Below are positions 1 through 5,226 of a DNA stretch of 5,226 nt, in pieces. The notes under the pieces are model-generated. The model was not told the DNA's origin. It did not search any database and worked only from the letters and a program-made list of their open reading frames with translations. The stretch lies in NCBI GenBank assembly GCA_039029935.1, contig JBCCFC010000993.1, positions 1 to 5,226 of the forward strand. The letters are read 5' to 3'. Numbering within the stretch: position 1 is the first letter of the stretch; each line of letters opens with the position of its first letter. The stretch comes from G039029935 sp039029935. GTDB lineage: Bacteria; Chloroflexota; Anaerolineae; Caldilineales; Caldilineaceae. A program made the position numbers and the translations under genes.

Positions 1-1
1 A

Positions 2-793
2 CTGCCCGACCACACCCAATTACCAGAATCGGATGGCACTATTGTGAAAAACCTACTGGAACACCCACAAAGCGTTTTGGTGACGACATCAATCCGACCC
101 GTGTTAGACCGTACACAACCTGATGGCCGCTACAAAATCGGTCAAGATTCAGGCATCTATTGGCGGCATCAATATGGTAGCGATCCATTAAGGGGCTGTG
201 AAGCACCCGACTGGTTCTATGTCCCTGATGTTGACGCAGGCTTACCCAAATCCTATGTGCTTTGGCAAGAGTTGGTCCCGCCGCTTATTGTCATTGAGTT
301 TGTGTCTGGCAATGGTGCCGAAGAACGAGATCAAACACCCGTGACAGGTAAATTCTGGGTTTATGAAACGATCATCCAGCCTCAATATTACGCCATTTAT
401 GAAGAAAAGAAAGCCAGCGTTGAACTTTATGAATTGGTCAACGGCCAGTATCGGCAAATCCAACAAAATACAAGAGGTCACTATCCAATAGCAGCACTGG
501 ATATTGAACTCGGTATTTGGCATGGTACATACGGCCATTGCACAACTGATTGGTTGCGTATTTGGGATAGCGATGGCAACTTGCTGCTGAGTGGCGAAGA
601 ACGTGCTGACGTGGCCGAAGAACGGGCTGACGTGGCCGAAGAACGGGCTGACGTGGCCGAAGAACGGGCTGACGTGGCCGAAGAACGGGCCGAAGCAGCC
701 GAACAACAAGTCCAAGCCGAGATTGCAGAAAAAGAGCGAATGGCAAATTATCTTCGCTCACTAGGTATCGATCCAAACAACTTACCCGTATAG
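2..793 (+). CDS. Uma2-family (DUF820) PD-(D/E)xK nuclease-like protein with C-terminal coiled coil, 5' partial
   Basis: The frame is open to the left edge, and the first visible codons read LPDHTQLPESDGTI, which matches the usual N-terminal region of this family. The GTG at 44 is therefore probably internal and the true start lies outside the window. Numbering from that GTG, the Uma2 core covers about residues 15-165. It has a conserved APDWFYV segment (Asp56), LIVIEFVSG (Glu85) and GKFWVYE (Lys103), consistent with the D...ExV...K signature of the restriction-endonuclease-like fold. Residues 185-232 are a charged helix made of EERADVA heptads, probably a coiled coil. The ending LGIDPNNLPV is typical of the family, so the TAG at 791 looks like the natural stop. 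Members are common in multiple copies in cyanobacteria and Chloroflexota. Their cellular role is not established, and nuclease activity is inferred from the fold. No signal peptide or membrane segment is visible. A strong terminator follows 57 nt downstream. Confidence 0.85.
   Translation: MPDHTQLPESDGTIVKNLLEHPQSVLVTTSIRPVLDRTQPDGRYKIGQDSGIYWRHQYGSDPLRGCEAPDWFYVPDVDAGLPKSYVLWQELVPPLIVIEFVSGNGAEERDQTPVTGKFWVYETIIQPQYYAIYEEKKASVELYELVNGQYRQIQQNTRGHYPIAALDIELGIWHGTYGHCTTDWLRIWDSDGNLLLSGEERADVAEERADVAEERADVAEERADVAEERAEAAEQQVQAEIAEKERMANYLRSLGIDPNNLPV
596..700 (+). repeat. 21-bp in-frame tandem repeat encoding EERADVA heptads
   Basis: There are five consecutive 21-bp units starting at 596, 617, 638, 659 and 680. 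Units 2-4 are identical, unit 1 differs by one base (CGT for CGG, a synonymous Arg codon), and unit 5 has diverged to encode EERAEAA. Because 21 bp is seven codons, gaining or losing a unit keeps the frame and changes the coiled coil by exactly one heptad. The near-identity at DNA level points to recent slippage or recombination rather than old protein-level selection. Confidence 0.95.
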
Positions 794-850
794 ATAATCG
801 GCAAGACAATCCCACTATCAGATAAGCCCTTTGCCAAAAATCAAGTGCGT

Positions 851-887
851 AAAGGTCTGCAACAAGCGATTGTTGCAGACCTTTTTT
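851..887 (+). terminator. Rho-independent terminator of the Uma2 gene
   Basis: A perfect 15-bp stem (AAAGGTCTGCAACAA at 851-865 pairing with 870-884) closes on the loop GCGA, a GNRA-type tetraloop. The stem runs into a six-T tract at 882-887, three of which belong to the stem. The stem starts 57 nt after the TAG of the upstream gene. The T tract makes it directional for + strand transcription. The A run at the start of the left arm (851-853) is too short for a strong terminator in the opposite direction. Confidence 0.9.
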
Positions 888-929
888 ATGGAGTACAGAG
901 CAATTCAGCCGAACAAATTTATCAGAATC

Positions 930-958
930 TTGCCAAAGATAGGGTCTACCAGTACAAT
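930..958 (+). promoter_or_regulatory. Predicted sigma-70-type promoter for the 71-residue gene
   Basis: TTGCCA at 930-935 (5 of 6 to TTGACA) and TACAAT at 953-958 (5 of 6 to TATAAT) are separated by exactly 17 bp. The site lies after the terminator and before the small gene, where a promoter is expected. Transcription would start near 964-966, giving an untranslated leader of about 80 nt. This is a prediction from consensus match and position only. Confidence 0.6.
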
Positions 959-985
959 AAACAACAATGAAAAATGATTATCTCA

Positions 986-1007
986 ATGACCAAATTATGT
1001 TGGTCAT
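986..1007 (+). other. Leader hairpin upstream of the 71-residue gene
   Basis: A perfect 8-bp stem, ATGACCAA (986-993) with TTGGTCAT (1000-1007), closes a six-base loop. It lies between the predicted transcription start and the ribosome binding site at 1031. The stem is AT-rich and followed only by TTTGT, so it is unlikely to terminate. It may stabilise the transcript 5' end, act as an operator-like inverted repeat, or be incidental. Confidence 0.4.
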
Positions 1008-1030
1008 TTGTCAAACAAATTACACAAAAT

Positions 1031-1035
1031 AAGGA
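1031..1035 (+). promoter_or_regulatory. Ribosome binding site (AAGGA) that fixes the start of the 71-residue gene
   Basis: AAGGA lies 10 nt before the ATG at 1046. The longer alternative start in the same frame (ATG at 974) has no purine-rich Shine-Dalgarno sequence ahead of it and falls only about 10 nt after the predicted transcription start. The site therefore favours the shorter protein. Confidence 0.7.
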
Positions 1036-1045
1036 TAGACAAACA

Positions 1046-1261
1046 ATGGCTGCAACCAGTTCAGAAAATACATGGAAAATCAACCCAGATGATGTCATCA
1101 TGTTGATCAACAACACAGGCAACAATTATATTTTGGAATTGCCCAGTGGACGCTTTCGCTTGGATGCGGGGCGTCGTATGCGGACACTGCGCTCGATCAT
1201 GAAAGTGCCACAGATTCGTGCGCTTGTTGAGGAAGGCAGTATTTCGCTAGGGACGAATTAG
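1046..1261 (+). CDS. Small protein of unknown function, 71 residues
   Basis: I do not recognise a named family. The ATG at 1046 is chosen because AAGGA precedes it. An ATG at 974 would add 24 residues, partly encoded by the leader hairpin, and looks less protein-like. The visible protein has a polar N-terminus (residues 1-12) and a probable beta-rich part (NYILELPSGRFRLDAG, 27-42). This is followed by a basic stretch (RRMRTLRSIMK, 43-53) and a likely helix ending in VEEG (54-64). There is no signal peptide, membrane segment, cysteine or metal-binding pattern. The LPSGRFRLDAGR core looks like the conserved part. The gene sits between a terminator and the repeat-rich spacer and has its own predicted promoter, so it is probably monocistronic. 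I see no terminator with a T tract after it. It is probably cytosolic. Nucleic-acid binding through the basic segment is possible but unsupported. Confidence 0.7.
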   Translation: MAATSSENTWKINPDDVIMLINNTGNNYILELPSGRFRLDAGRRMRTLRSIMKVPQIRALVEEGSISLGTN

Positions 1262-1263
1262 TT

Positions 1264-1322
1264 GGTAGGTCAGTGGGTCGGTAGGTCAGTGGGTCGGTAG
1301 GTCAGTGGGTCGGTAGGTCAGT
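1264..1322 (+). repeat. 16-bp tandem repeat, 3.7 copies
   Basis: Three exact copies of GGTAGGTCAGTGGGTC (1264-1279, 1280-1295, 1296-1311) are followed by a partial copy ending at 1322. Each unit is itself two related 8-mers (GGTAGGTC and AGTGGGTC). The array starts two bases after the stop codon of the small gene, so it forms the beginning of that gene's 3' untranslated region. There are no spacers between units, so it is not a CRISPR array. Confidence 0.95.
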
Positions 1323-1336
1323 AAATTGCAAAGCGT

Positions 1337-1357
1337 CATGGGATTGCAAATCCCATG
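1337..1357. repeat. Palindrome with 9-bp arms
   Basis: CATGGGATT (1337-1345) and AATCCCATG (1349-1357) are perfect inverted repeats around GCA. With a three-base loop this could form a tight hairpin in RNA or a small cruciform in DNA. Confidence 0.9.
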
Positions 1358-1368
1358 CTAATACAGAA

Positions 1369-1386
1369 AACCTGTTAAAACAGGTT
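1369..1386. repeat. Palindrome with 8-bp arms
   Basis: AACCTGTT (1369-1376) and AACAGGTT (1379-1386) are inverted around AA. A real hairpin would open the last pair and have about seven pairs with a four-base loop. Confidence 0.85.
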
Positions 1387-1395
1387 GTACGCAAT

Positions 1396-1408
1396 TGTAT
1401 TCAATACA
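1396..1408. repeat. Short palindrome, 6-bp arms
   Basis: TGTATT (1396-1401) and AATACA (1403-1408) are inverted around a single C. It is too tight to fold fully as a hairpin but has the symmetry of a protein-binding site. It could also be chance in AT-rich sequence. Confidence 0.55.
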
Positions 1409-1412
1409 TTAC

Positions 1413-1430
1413 AGTATACTGGAGTATACT
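1413..1430. repeat. Doubled palindrome AGTATACT
   Basis: The 8-bp palindrome AGTATACT occurs twice (1413-1420 and 1423-1430) separated by GG. ACAG and CTGT lie just outside the pair (1411-1414 and 1433-1436). Two palindromic half-sites at 10-bp spacing, one helical turn, would suit binding of a dimeric or tetrameric regulator. No regulator is identified. Confidence 0.6.
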
Positions 1431-1442
1431 TCCTGTGTTAGA

Positions 1443-1461
1443 CACCGAATACAATTCGGTG
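1443..1461. repeat. Palindrome with 8-bp arms
   Basis: CACCGAAT (1443-1450) and ATTCGGTG (1454-1461) are perfect inverted repeats around ACA. The left arm and loop recur as ACACCGAATAC at 1505-1515, next to the right-hand repeat block, which suggests the spacer was assembled from duplicated pieces. Confidence 0.9.
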
Positions 1462-1515
1462 GCGTTCGTTCTTTTGCAACAACTCCAGTAGGTTTAAGGC
1501 CGACACACCGAATAC

Positions 1516-1533
1516 CGACCTACCGACCTACCG
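1516..1533 (-). repeat. Inverted counterpart of the 1264-1322 repeat
   Basis: This block reads as two and a quarter copies of an 8-mer (CGACCTAC, then CGACCTAC, then CG). GACCTACCGACC at 1517-1528 is the exact reverse complement of GGTCGGTAGGTC at 1308-1319. The spacer is therefore bracketed by 12-bp inverted repeats about 200 nt apart. The block ends 36 nt before the polA start. Confidence 0.85.
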
Positions 1534-1569
1534 ATTAACTTGTTAAATTGTAACGCTAAGTAAAAATCT

Positions 1570-4386
1570 ATGTCTACACTTTTACTCGTCGATGGTCATT
1601 CCCAGGCGTATCGGGCCTTTTTTGGCATGAAGACGCCGTTAACAACCCGAAGTGGTGAGCCAACCGCAGCGGTTTACGGGTTCACACGCAAGCTGCTCAG
1701 TGTGTTTAAGGAGCATAAGCCCGATTATGTGGCTGTTGCCTTTGATGTGGGTGACACATGGCGGCATGAGGAATTTGCCGACTACAAAGCCACGCGCGAG
1801 CGGATGCCTGATGAGATGCGCGTTCAGATGCCGCGTATTGAGGATGTGGTCAACACCTTTAATATTCCCATTGTCACACGTGAAAACTACGAGGCCGATG
1901 ATGTGCTGGGTACGTTGTCGCAATTGGCCGCGCAACAAGAGATTGATGTCTTGATTATGACGGGGGACCGCGACCTCTTCCAATTGGTCAACAAGCATGT
2001 CAAAATTCTCTACACGGCAGGTGGTCCCAATCCCAGATCGCAAATCTATGGGCCGGAGGATGTTGAAAAACGCTATCAGTTGACGCCCCAACAGTTTATT
2101 GATCTCAAGGCATTGGTGGGCGATTCTTCGGATAATATCCCAGGTGTACCCGGTGTGGGCGAAAAAACGGCGATTAAATATCTCCATCAATATGAAACGC
2201 TCGACAACGTTTATGCCCATATCGAGGAAATTCGCGGTCCCAAGGCGCGCCAGAAATTGGCTGACGCCGAAGAGCAGGTTCGGCTCAACAAACGACTGGT
2301 GACAATTGTCACAGACCTTGACATTGACTTTGATCCTGAGACCTATCGGTTAAAAAACTACGATCAACAGAAGGTCATTGACCTGTTTAACCAGCTTGAA
2401 TTTAAGAGTTTGCTGCGTGATTTGCCCAGTTCCGACACTGGCGACATTGCAGGAACGACGGTCGAGGATACAGACACGGGACAGATGGCTCTGCTAGGGC
2501 TAGAAACGGGTGATGAGCCGGAAACCATCGACTTTTCGCACGATTATCTCTGTGTGCAGGACGAAGCATCACTCCAGACGCTTGTTGAGGCGTTACAGAC
2601 GGCACCACAAATCTGTTTTGACGTGGAGACAGATAGTGTCGATGCCGTACAGACCAAGTTGATCGGGCTGGGTGTAGCATGGGGTGCGGGGAAAGCGGCC
2701 TATATTCCCATCGACCATGAAGTCTTGCAAGAGGGTGAGACACAGTTGTCATGGAACACCATCAAAGCGGCGATTCAACCGTTCTTTGCGAATCCAGAGA
2801 TTCCCAAGGTTGCACACAACAGCAAATTTGATCTCACAGTTTGTCTCCAACATGGCTTGGCGGTGGAGGGTGTCATCCACGATACGATGATTATGGCGTG
2901 GTTACTGGACCCGTTGAGCCGTCGATTAGGATTAAAGGCACAGGCGGCCGAGGAACTCAATTGGAACATGATCGAGTTGACCGACCTCATCGGCACAGGG
3001 CGTAACCAGATCACGATGGATCAGGTCGAGATACACAAAGCGGCGGCCTATTGTGGGGCCGATGTCGATGTGACGATTCAACTCTATCCCATTATTGAGG
3101 GGCGGCTCAAGGACGCCAACATGTGGGACCTCTATCAGGAAGTGGAGTTGCCGCTGATTCCCATCCTGACCGACATGGAAATCACAGGGATTCGACTGGA
3201 TACCGATGTCTTGCAGGAGATGTCGGTCAAGCTCACCGAGCGGCTGGGTGAATTGCAAAAGGAGATGTTTGATATTGTTGGGCATGAGTTCAATATGCGC
3301 AGTACACAGCAGATGAGCCAAGTACTCTTTGACGAGATGGGGTTTCCCACCAAGGGCATGAAGAAAACCAAGTCCGGAAGCTATAGCACAGCGGTCAGTG
3401 TATTGGAAAAATTGGGTGCGATGCGCAGTCAACTGAGCAGAGATCAGAGTCGTCTAATTGAAAACATTCTGGAGCAGCGGCAGCTGGATAACCTTCGTGG
3501 GACCTATGTCGATGCGCTGCCTACGCTGGTCAACCCCAAGACGGAACGGGTTCACACCAACTTTAACCAAACAGGGGCGGCGACGGGCCGTTTGAGCAGC
3601 AGCAATCCCAATCTACAAAATATTCCCATTCGCACAGACTTGGGTCGTCAGATTCGTCGTGCCTTTGTTGCGCAAGAGGGGTGGCAGTTGATGGCGGCGG
3701 ACTATAGCCAGGTGGAACTGCGGGTGATGGCACATGTGGCTGAGGAAACCGCCTTGATTGATGCCTTTAGCAATGATCAAGATATCCATGCGGCGACAGC
3801 AGCGAAATTGTTTACTGTCGATATCGGTGAGGTGACATCGGACCAGCGCGGCTTGGCAAAGACAATCAACTTTGCCACCATCTATGGGTCTAGTGCCTTC
3901 GGACTCAGCACACGCACGGATATGAGTCCCAAAGAAGCACAGCATTTTATGGACCAATATTTTGCAACCTACCCTCGTATTCAGTCATATATCTCTGACA
4001 CGATTCAGCAGGTCAATACGGATGGCTATGTTGAGACCCTGCTGGGACGACGGCGTGAATTTCTGGAACTGAAAAATGAGAACGTTCCCTATGTACAACG
4101 TCAAGGAATTGAACGTGCCGCTATCAACGCACCGATCCAAGGGGCAGCCGCAGACATCATGAAGTTGGCAATGACTAACGTCTACAGGCGCTTAAGGCAT
4201 GATGGATTGCAGGCCAACATGTTGCTGCAAATTCACGATGAAATTGTGTTGGAATTCCCACCAGAGGAGCGAGACGCGCTGGTAAAACTGGTGCGCGAAG
4301 AGATGGAATCGGCCTATTCGCTCTCAATTCCGTTGAAGGTGGATGTCGAAATTGGCTATAATTGGTATGAGATGGACGAGGCATAA
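1570..4386 (+). CDS. polA: DNA polymerase I (5'-3' exonuclease, 3'-5' exonuclease, polymerase)
   Basis: The product is a 938-residue family A polymerase that removes RNA primers, fills gaps during Okazaki-fragment maturation and serves in repair. The start is fixed by an in-frame TAA at 1561-1563, and no good Shine-Dalgarno sequence precedes it. The 5' nuclease domain (about 1-275) keeps its metal-binding acids: Asp8, Asp59, Glu108/Asp110/Asp111, Asp133/Asp135 and Asp185/Asp188, with a helix-hairpin-helix at GVPGVGEKTA. An acidic linker spans about 285-325. The proofreading domain (about 326-515) looks active: Asp351 and Glu353 (FDVET), Asn417 and Asp421 (HNSKFD), Tyr494 and Asp498 (YCGAD). 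The polymerase domain (about 540-935) has TGRLSSSNPNLQNIP, motif A DYSQVELR (711-718), an O-helix with Arg760, Lys764, Phe768 and Tyr772, and motif C QIHDE (887-891). Phe768 matches Phe762 of the E. coli enzyme. Length is normal. argS follows after 18 nt, so the two are probably cotranscribed. Confidence 0.98.
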   Translation: MSTLLLVDGHSQAYRAFFGMKTPLTTRSGEPTAAVYGFTRKLLSVFKEHKPDYVAVAFDVGDTWRHEEFADYKATRERMPDEMRVQMPRIEDVVNTFNIPIVTRENYEADDVLGTLSQLAAQQEIDVLIMTGDRDLFQLVNKHVKILYTAGGPNPRSQIYGPEDVEKRYQLTPQQFIDLKALVGDSSDNIPGVPGVGEKTAIKYLHQYETLDNVYAHIEEIRGPKARQKLADAEEQVRLNKRLVTIVTDLDIDFDPETYRLKNYDQQKVIDLFNQLEFKSLLRDLPSSDTGDIAGTTVEDTDTGQMALLGLETGDEPETIDFSHDYLCVQDEASLQTLVEALQTAPQICFDVETDSVDAVQTKLIGLGVAWGAGKAAYIPIDHEVLQEGETQLSWNTIKAAIQPFFANPEIPKVAHNSKFDLTVCLQHGLAVEGVIHDTMIMAWLLDPLSRRLGLKAQAAEELNWNMIELTDLIGTGRNQITMDQVEIHKAAAYCGADVDVTIQLYPIIEGRLKDANMWDLYQEVELPLIPILTDMEITGIRLDTDVLQEMSVKLTERLGELQKEMFDIVGHEFNMRSTQQMSQVLFDEMGFPTKGMKKTKSGSYSTAVSVLEKLGAMRSQLSRDQSRLIENILEQRQLDNLRGTYVDALPTLVNPKTERVHTNFNQTGAATGRLSSSNPNLQNIPIRTDLGRQIRRAFVAQEGWQLMAADYSQVELRVMAHVAEETALIDAFSNDQDIHAATAAKLFTVDIGEVTSDQRGLAKTINFATIYGSSAFGLSTRTDMSPKEAQHFMDQYFATYPRIQSYISDTIQQVNTDGYVETLLGRRREFLELKNENVPYVQRQGIERAAINAPIQGAAADIMKLAMTNVYRRLRHDGLQANMLLQIHDEIVLEFPPEERDALVKLVREEMESAYSLSIPLKVDVEIGYNWYEMDEA

Positions 4387-4393
4387 TATAGAT

Positions 4394-4400
4394 AGGAAAG
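4394..4400 (+). promoter_or_regulatory. Ribosome binding site of argS
   Basis: AGGAAAG lies in the 18-nt gap between the polA stop and the argS ATG, four bases before that ATG. No promoter or terminator fits in this gap, so argS translation probably uses the polA transcript. Confidence 0.65.
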
Positions 4401-4404
4401 AGAT

Positions 4405-5226
4405 ATGTTACAGGATTTAATCCGAGAGACAATTGAACATGCAATCACGGCGGCACAGACGGCAGCGCAGTTGCCTGCATTTGAGATGCCTGCTGTTGAG
4501 ATTATGCGCCCCAAACAAGCTGAACATGGGGACTATAGTACAAATGTGGCAATGGTGGTTGCGTCTGCCATCAGAAAAACCACAGGGCAAAAGAGCAATC
4601 CACGCCAAATTGCACAGGCGATTGTAGATCACATTCCAGCCGATAATCTGCTCGACAATGTGGATTTAGCGGGTCCAGGATTCATCAATCTACGCCTAGC
4701 CGATAGCTGGTTGCAAGTGCAGGTCAATGCCATGATAGAAGCGGGGGATAGTTTTGGCAATCTCACAGTCGGTCAGGGGAAGCGTTGGCAGGTTGAGTAT
4801 GTCAGTGCGAACCCCACTGGACCCATTCACTATGGCGGTGCGCGTAATGCGGTGTTGGGTGATGGGCTTGCCAATGTGCTGGAAGCAGCGGGTTATGAAA
4901 TTCAACGCGAATTTTATGTGAACGATGCAGGCAACCAGTTTGGGCTGTTTGCAGAGTCGCTCTATGCGCGCTATGCACAGCGACTTGGGCAGGATGCTCC
5001 CTTCCCTGAAGAGGGGTATCAGGGCGAGTACATGTTTGATTATGCACAAACCGTTATTGATGAACACGGTGAACACTTTATGTCACAGTCCAAGGAGGCG
5101 GTTATTGAGCAGTTCAAAGTGATGGGACGCGCCATTGTTCTGGAGGCACTCAAAGAAGAGTTGGCACAAATTGGTGTCGAGTTTGATCGCTGGTATAGCG
5201 AGCAGAGCCTTTACGATGAGAACCTG
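4405..5226 (+). CDS. argS: Arginyl-tRNA synthetase, 3' partial
   Basis: The first 274 codons of a class I synthetase that charges tRNA-Arg with arginine in the cytosol. The frame is open to the right edge, so roughly half of a typical 550-600 residue enzyme is seen. The N-terminal tRNA D-loop recognition domain (about 1-98) shows EHGDYSTNVAMV and GPGFINLRL (90-98). The catalytic Rossmann domain begins near 125, with VSANPTGPIHYGGARN (133-148) and the family motif YVNDAGNQ (171-178). The HIGH signature reads His142-Tyr143-Gly144-Gly145, with Gly in place of the usual second His. The KMSK-loop region and anticodon-binding domain lie outside the window. The start is supported by AGGAAAG four bases upstream, and MLQDLIRE is a normal N-terminus. 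No other family fits as well. Confidence 0.96.
   Translation, partial: MLQDLIRETIEHAITAAQTAAQLPAFEMPAVEIMRPKQAEHGDYSTNVAMVVASAIRKTTGQKSNPRQIAQAIVDHIPADNLLDNVDLAGPGFINLRLADSWLQVQVNAMIEAGDSFGNLTVGQGKRWQVEYVSANPTGPIHYGGARNAVLGDGLANVLEAAGYEIQREFYVNDAGNQFGLFAESLYARYAQRLGQDAPFPEEGYQGEYMFDYAQTVIDEHGEHFMSQSKEAVIEQFKVMGRAIVLEALKEELAQIGVEFDRWYSEQSLYDENL

Larger units (their letters stand above)
1323..1569. other. Non-coding, palindrome-rich spacer upstream of polA
   Basis: No plausible gene lies here on either strand. The stretch carries at least five short palindromes, listed separately. An inverted counterpart of the 1264-1322 repeat closes it on the right at 1516-1533. Short motifs recur: ATTGCAAA at 1325-1332 and 1343-1350, and ACACCGAATAC at 1442-1452 and 1505-1515. 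None of the hairpins is followed by a T run, so they are not standard terminators. The polA promoter must lie in this region or further upstream. TATACT occurs at 1415 and 1425, but neither has a well-spaced -35 box, so I do not call one. Confidence 0.7.

Noticed and set aside
44..46. GTG at 44 as the real start of the Uma2 gene
   Set aside because: The frame is open upstream to the window edge, and the preceding residues (LPDHTQLPESDGT) resemble the family's conserved N-terminal region. No ribosome binding site is visible before it.
242..815. Minus-strand open frames over the Uma2 gene
   Set aside because: They are antisense shadows. Their repetitive segments are only the reverse reading of the 21-bp tandem repeat.
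888..977. Possible 29-codon ORF from the ATG at 888
   Set aside because: The ATG abuts the terminator T tract with no ribosome binding site, and the translation shows no recognisable features.
974..1045. Longer start (ATG at 974) for the small protein
   Set aside because: It has no Shine-Dalgarno sequence, lies almost at the predicted transcription start, and would translate the leader hairpin. The ATG at 1046 has AAGGA at suitable spacing.
1089..1112. Palindromes inside the small gene (ATGATG/CATCAT and TGTTGATCAACA)
   Set aside because: They fall in a normal coding stretch (DDVIMLINN), where such symmetry can arise from codon content. No other sign of a regulatory site was seen.
1264..1322. 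CRISPR array
   Set aside because: The units are contiguous with no unique spacers and no cas genes lie nearby. It is a simple tandem repeat.
1395..1430. polA promoter from TTGTAT or TTCAAT with TATACT
   Set aside because: Spacers come to 14, 24 or 19 bp in the possible pairings, and the -35 matches are weak. I could not support a specific promoter.
1337..1461. Intrinsic terminators for the small gene
   Set aside because: The hairpins at 1337, 1369 and 1443 have no T tract after them on either strand, so none meets the standard form.
1639..4444. Many open frames on both strands within polA
   Set aside because: All overlap a complete polymerase whose motifs are intact in one frame. None has its own ribosome binding site or recognisable domain.
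4417..5122. Alternative and antisense frames over argS
   Set aside because: The argS frame is continuous with conserved synthetase motifs and explains the coding signal. The others are shadows.

Overview
The window looks like a bacterial chromosome segment of moderate GC, and every gene I can support lies on the + strand. Three features suggest a Chloroflexota-like organism: the style of the Uma2-family protein (also common in filamentous cyanobacteria), the polA sequence with polA directly followed by argS, and the repeat-rich spacer. This assignment rests on recognition alone, with no database search, and is tentative.

Layout. (1) Positions 2-793 hold the 3' part of a Uma2-type PD-(D/E)xK nuclease-fold gene. 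Its real start lies left of the window, and its C-terminus is a coiled coil built from a 21-bp tandem DNA repeat. (2) Positions 794-1045 are a transcription boundary. A near-ideal intrinsic terminator (perfect 15-bp stem, GCGA tetraloop, T tract) is followed by a good sigma-70-type promoter (TTGCCA, 17 bp, TACAAT) and a leader with a small hairpin. (3) Positions 1046-1261 encode a 71-residue protein of unknown function with a clear ribosome binding site. (4) Positions 1262-1569 form a non-coding spacer packed with repeats. A 16-bp tandem repeat on the left and its inverted counterpart on the right bracket at least five short palindromes. (5) Positions 1570-4386 encode a full-length DNA polymerase I with all three catalytic domains apparently intact. 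(6) Positions 4405-5226 hold the first 274 codons of arginyl-tRNA synthetase, 18 nt after polA and probably cotranscribed with it. The gene runs off the right edge.

polA (Okazaki-fragment processing and repair) and argS (tRNA charging) are housekeeping genes with no biochemical link, so their pairing is best read as shared transcription. The Uma2 gene and the 71-residue gene appear to be separate transcription units. I see no convincing new multi-gene system. The parts most worth a second look are the palindrome-rich spacer upstream of polA, the HYGG form of the ArgRS HIGH motif, the small unknown gene with its own promoter, and the expanding-type repeat in the Uma2 gene.
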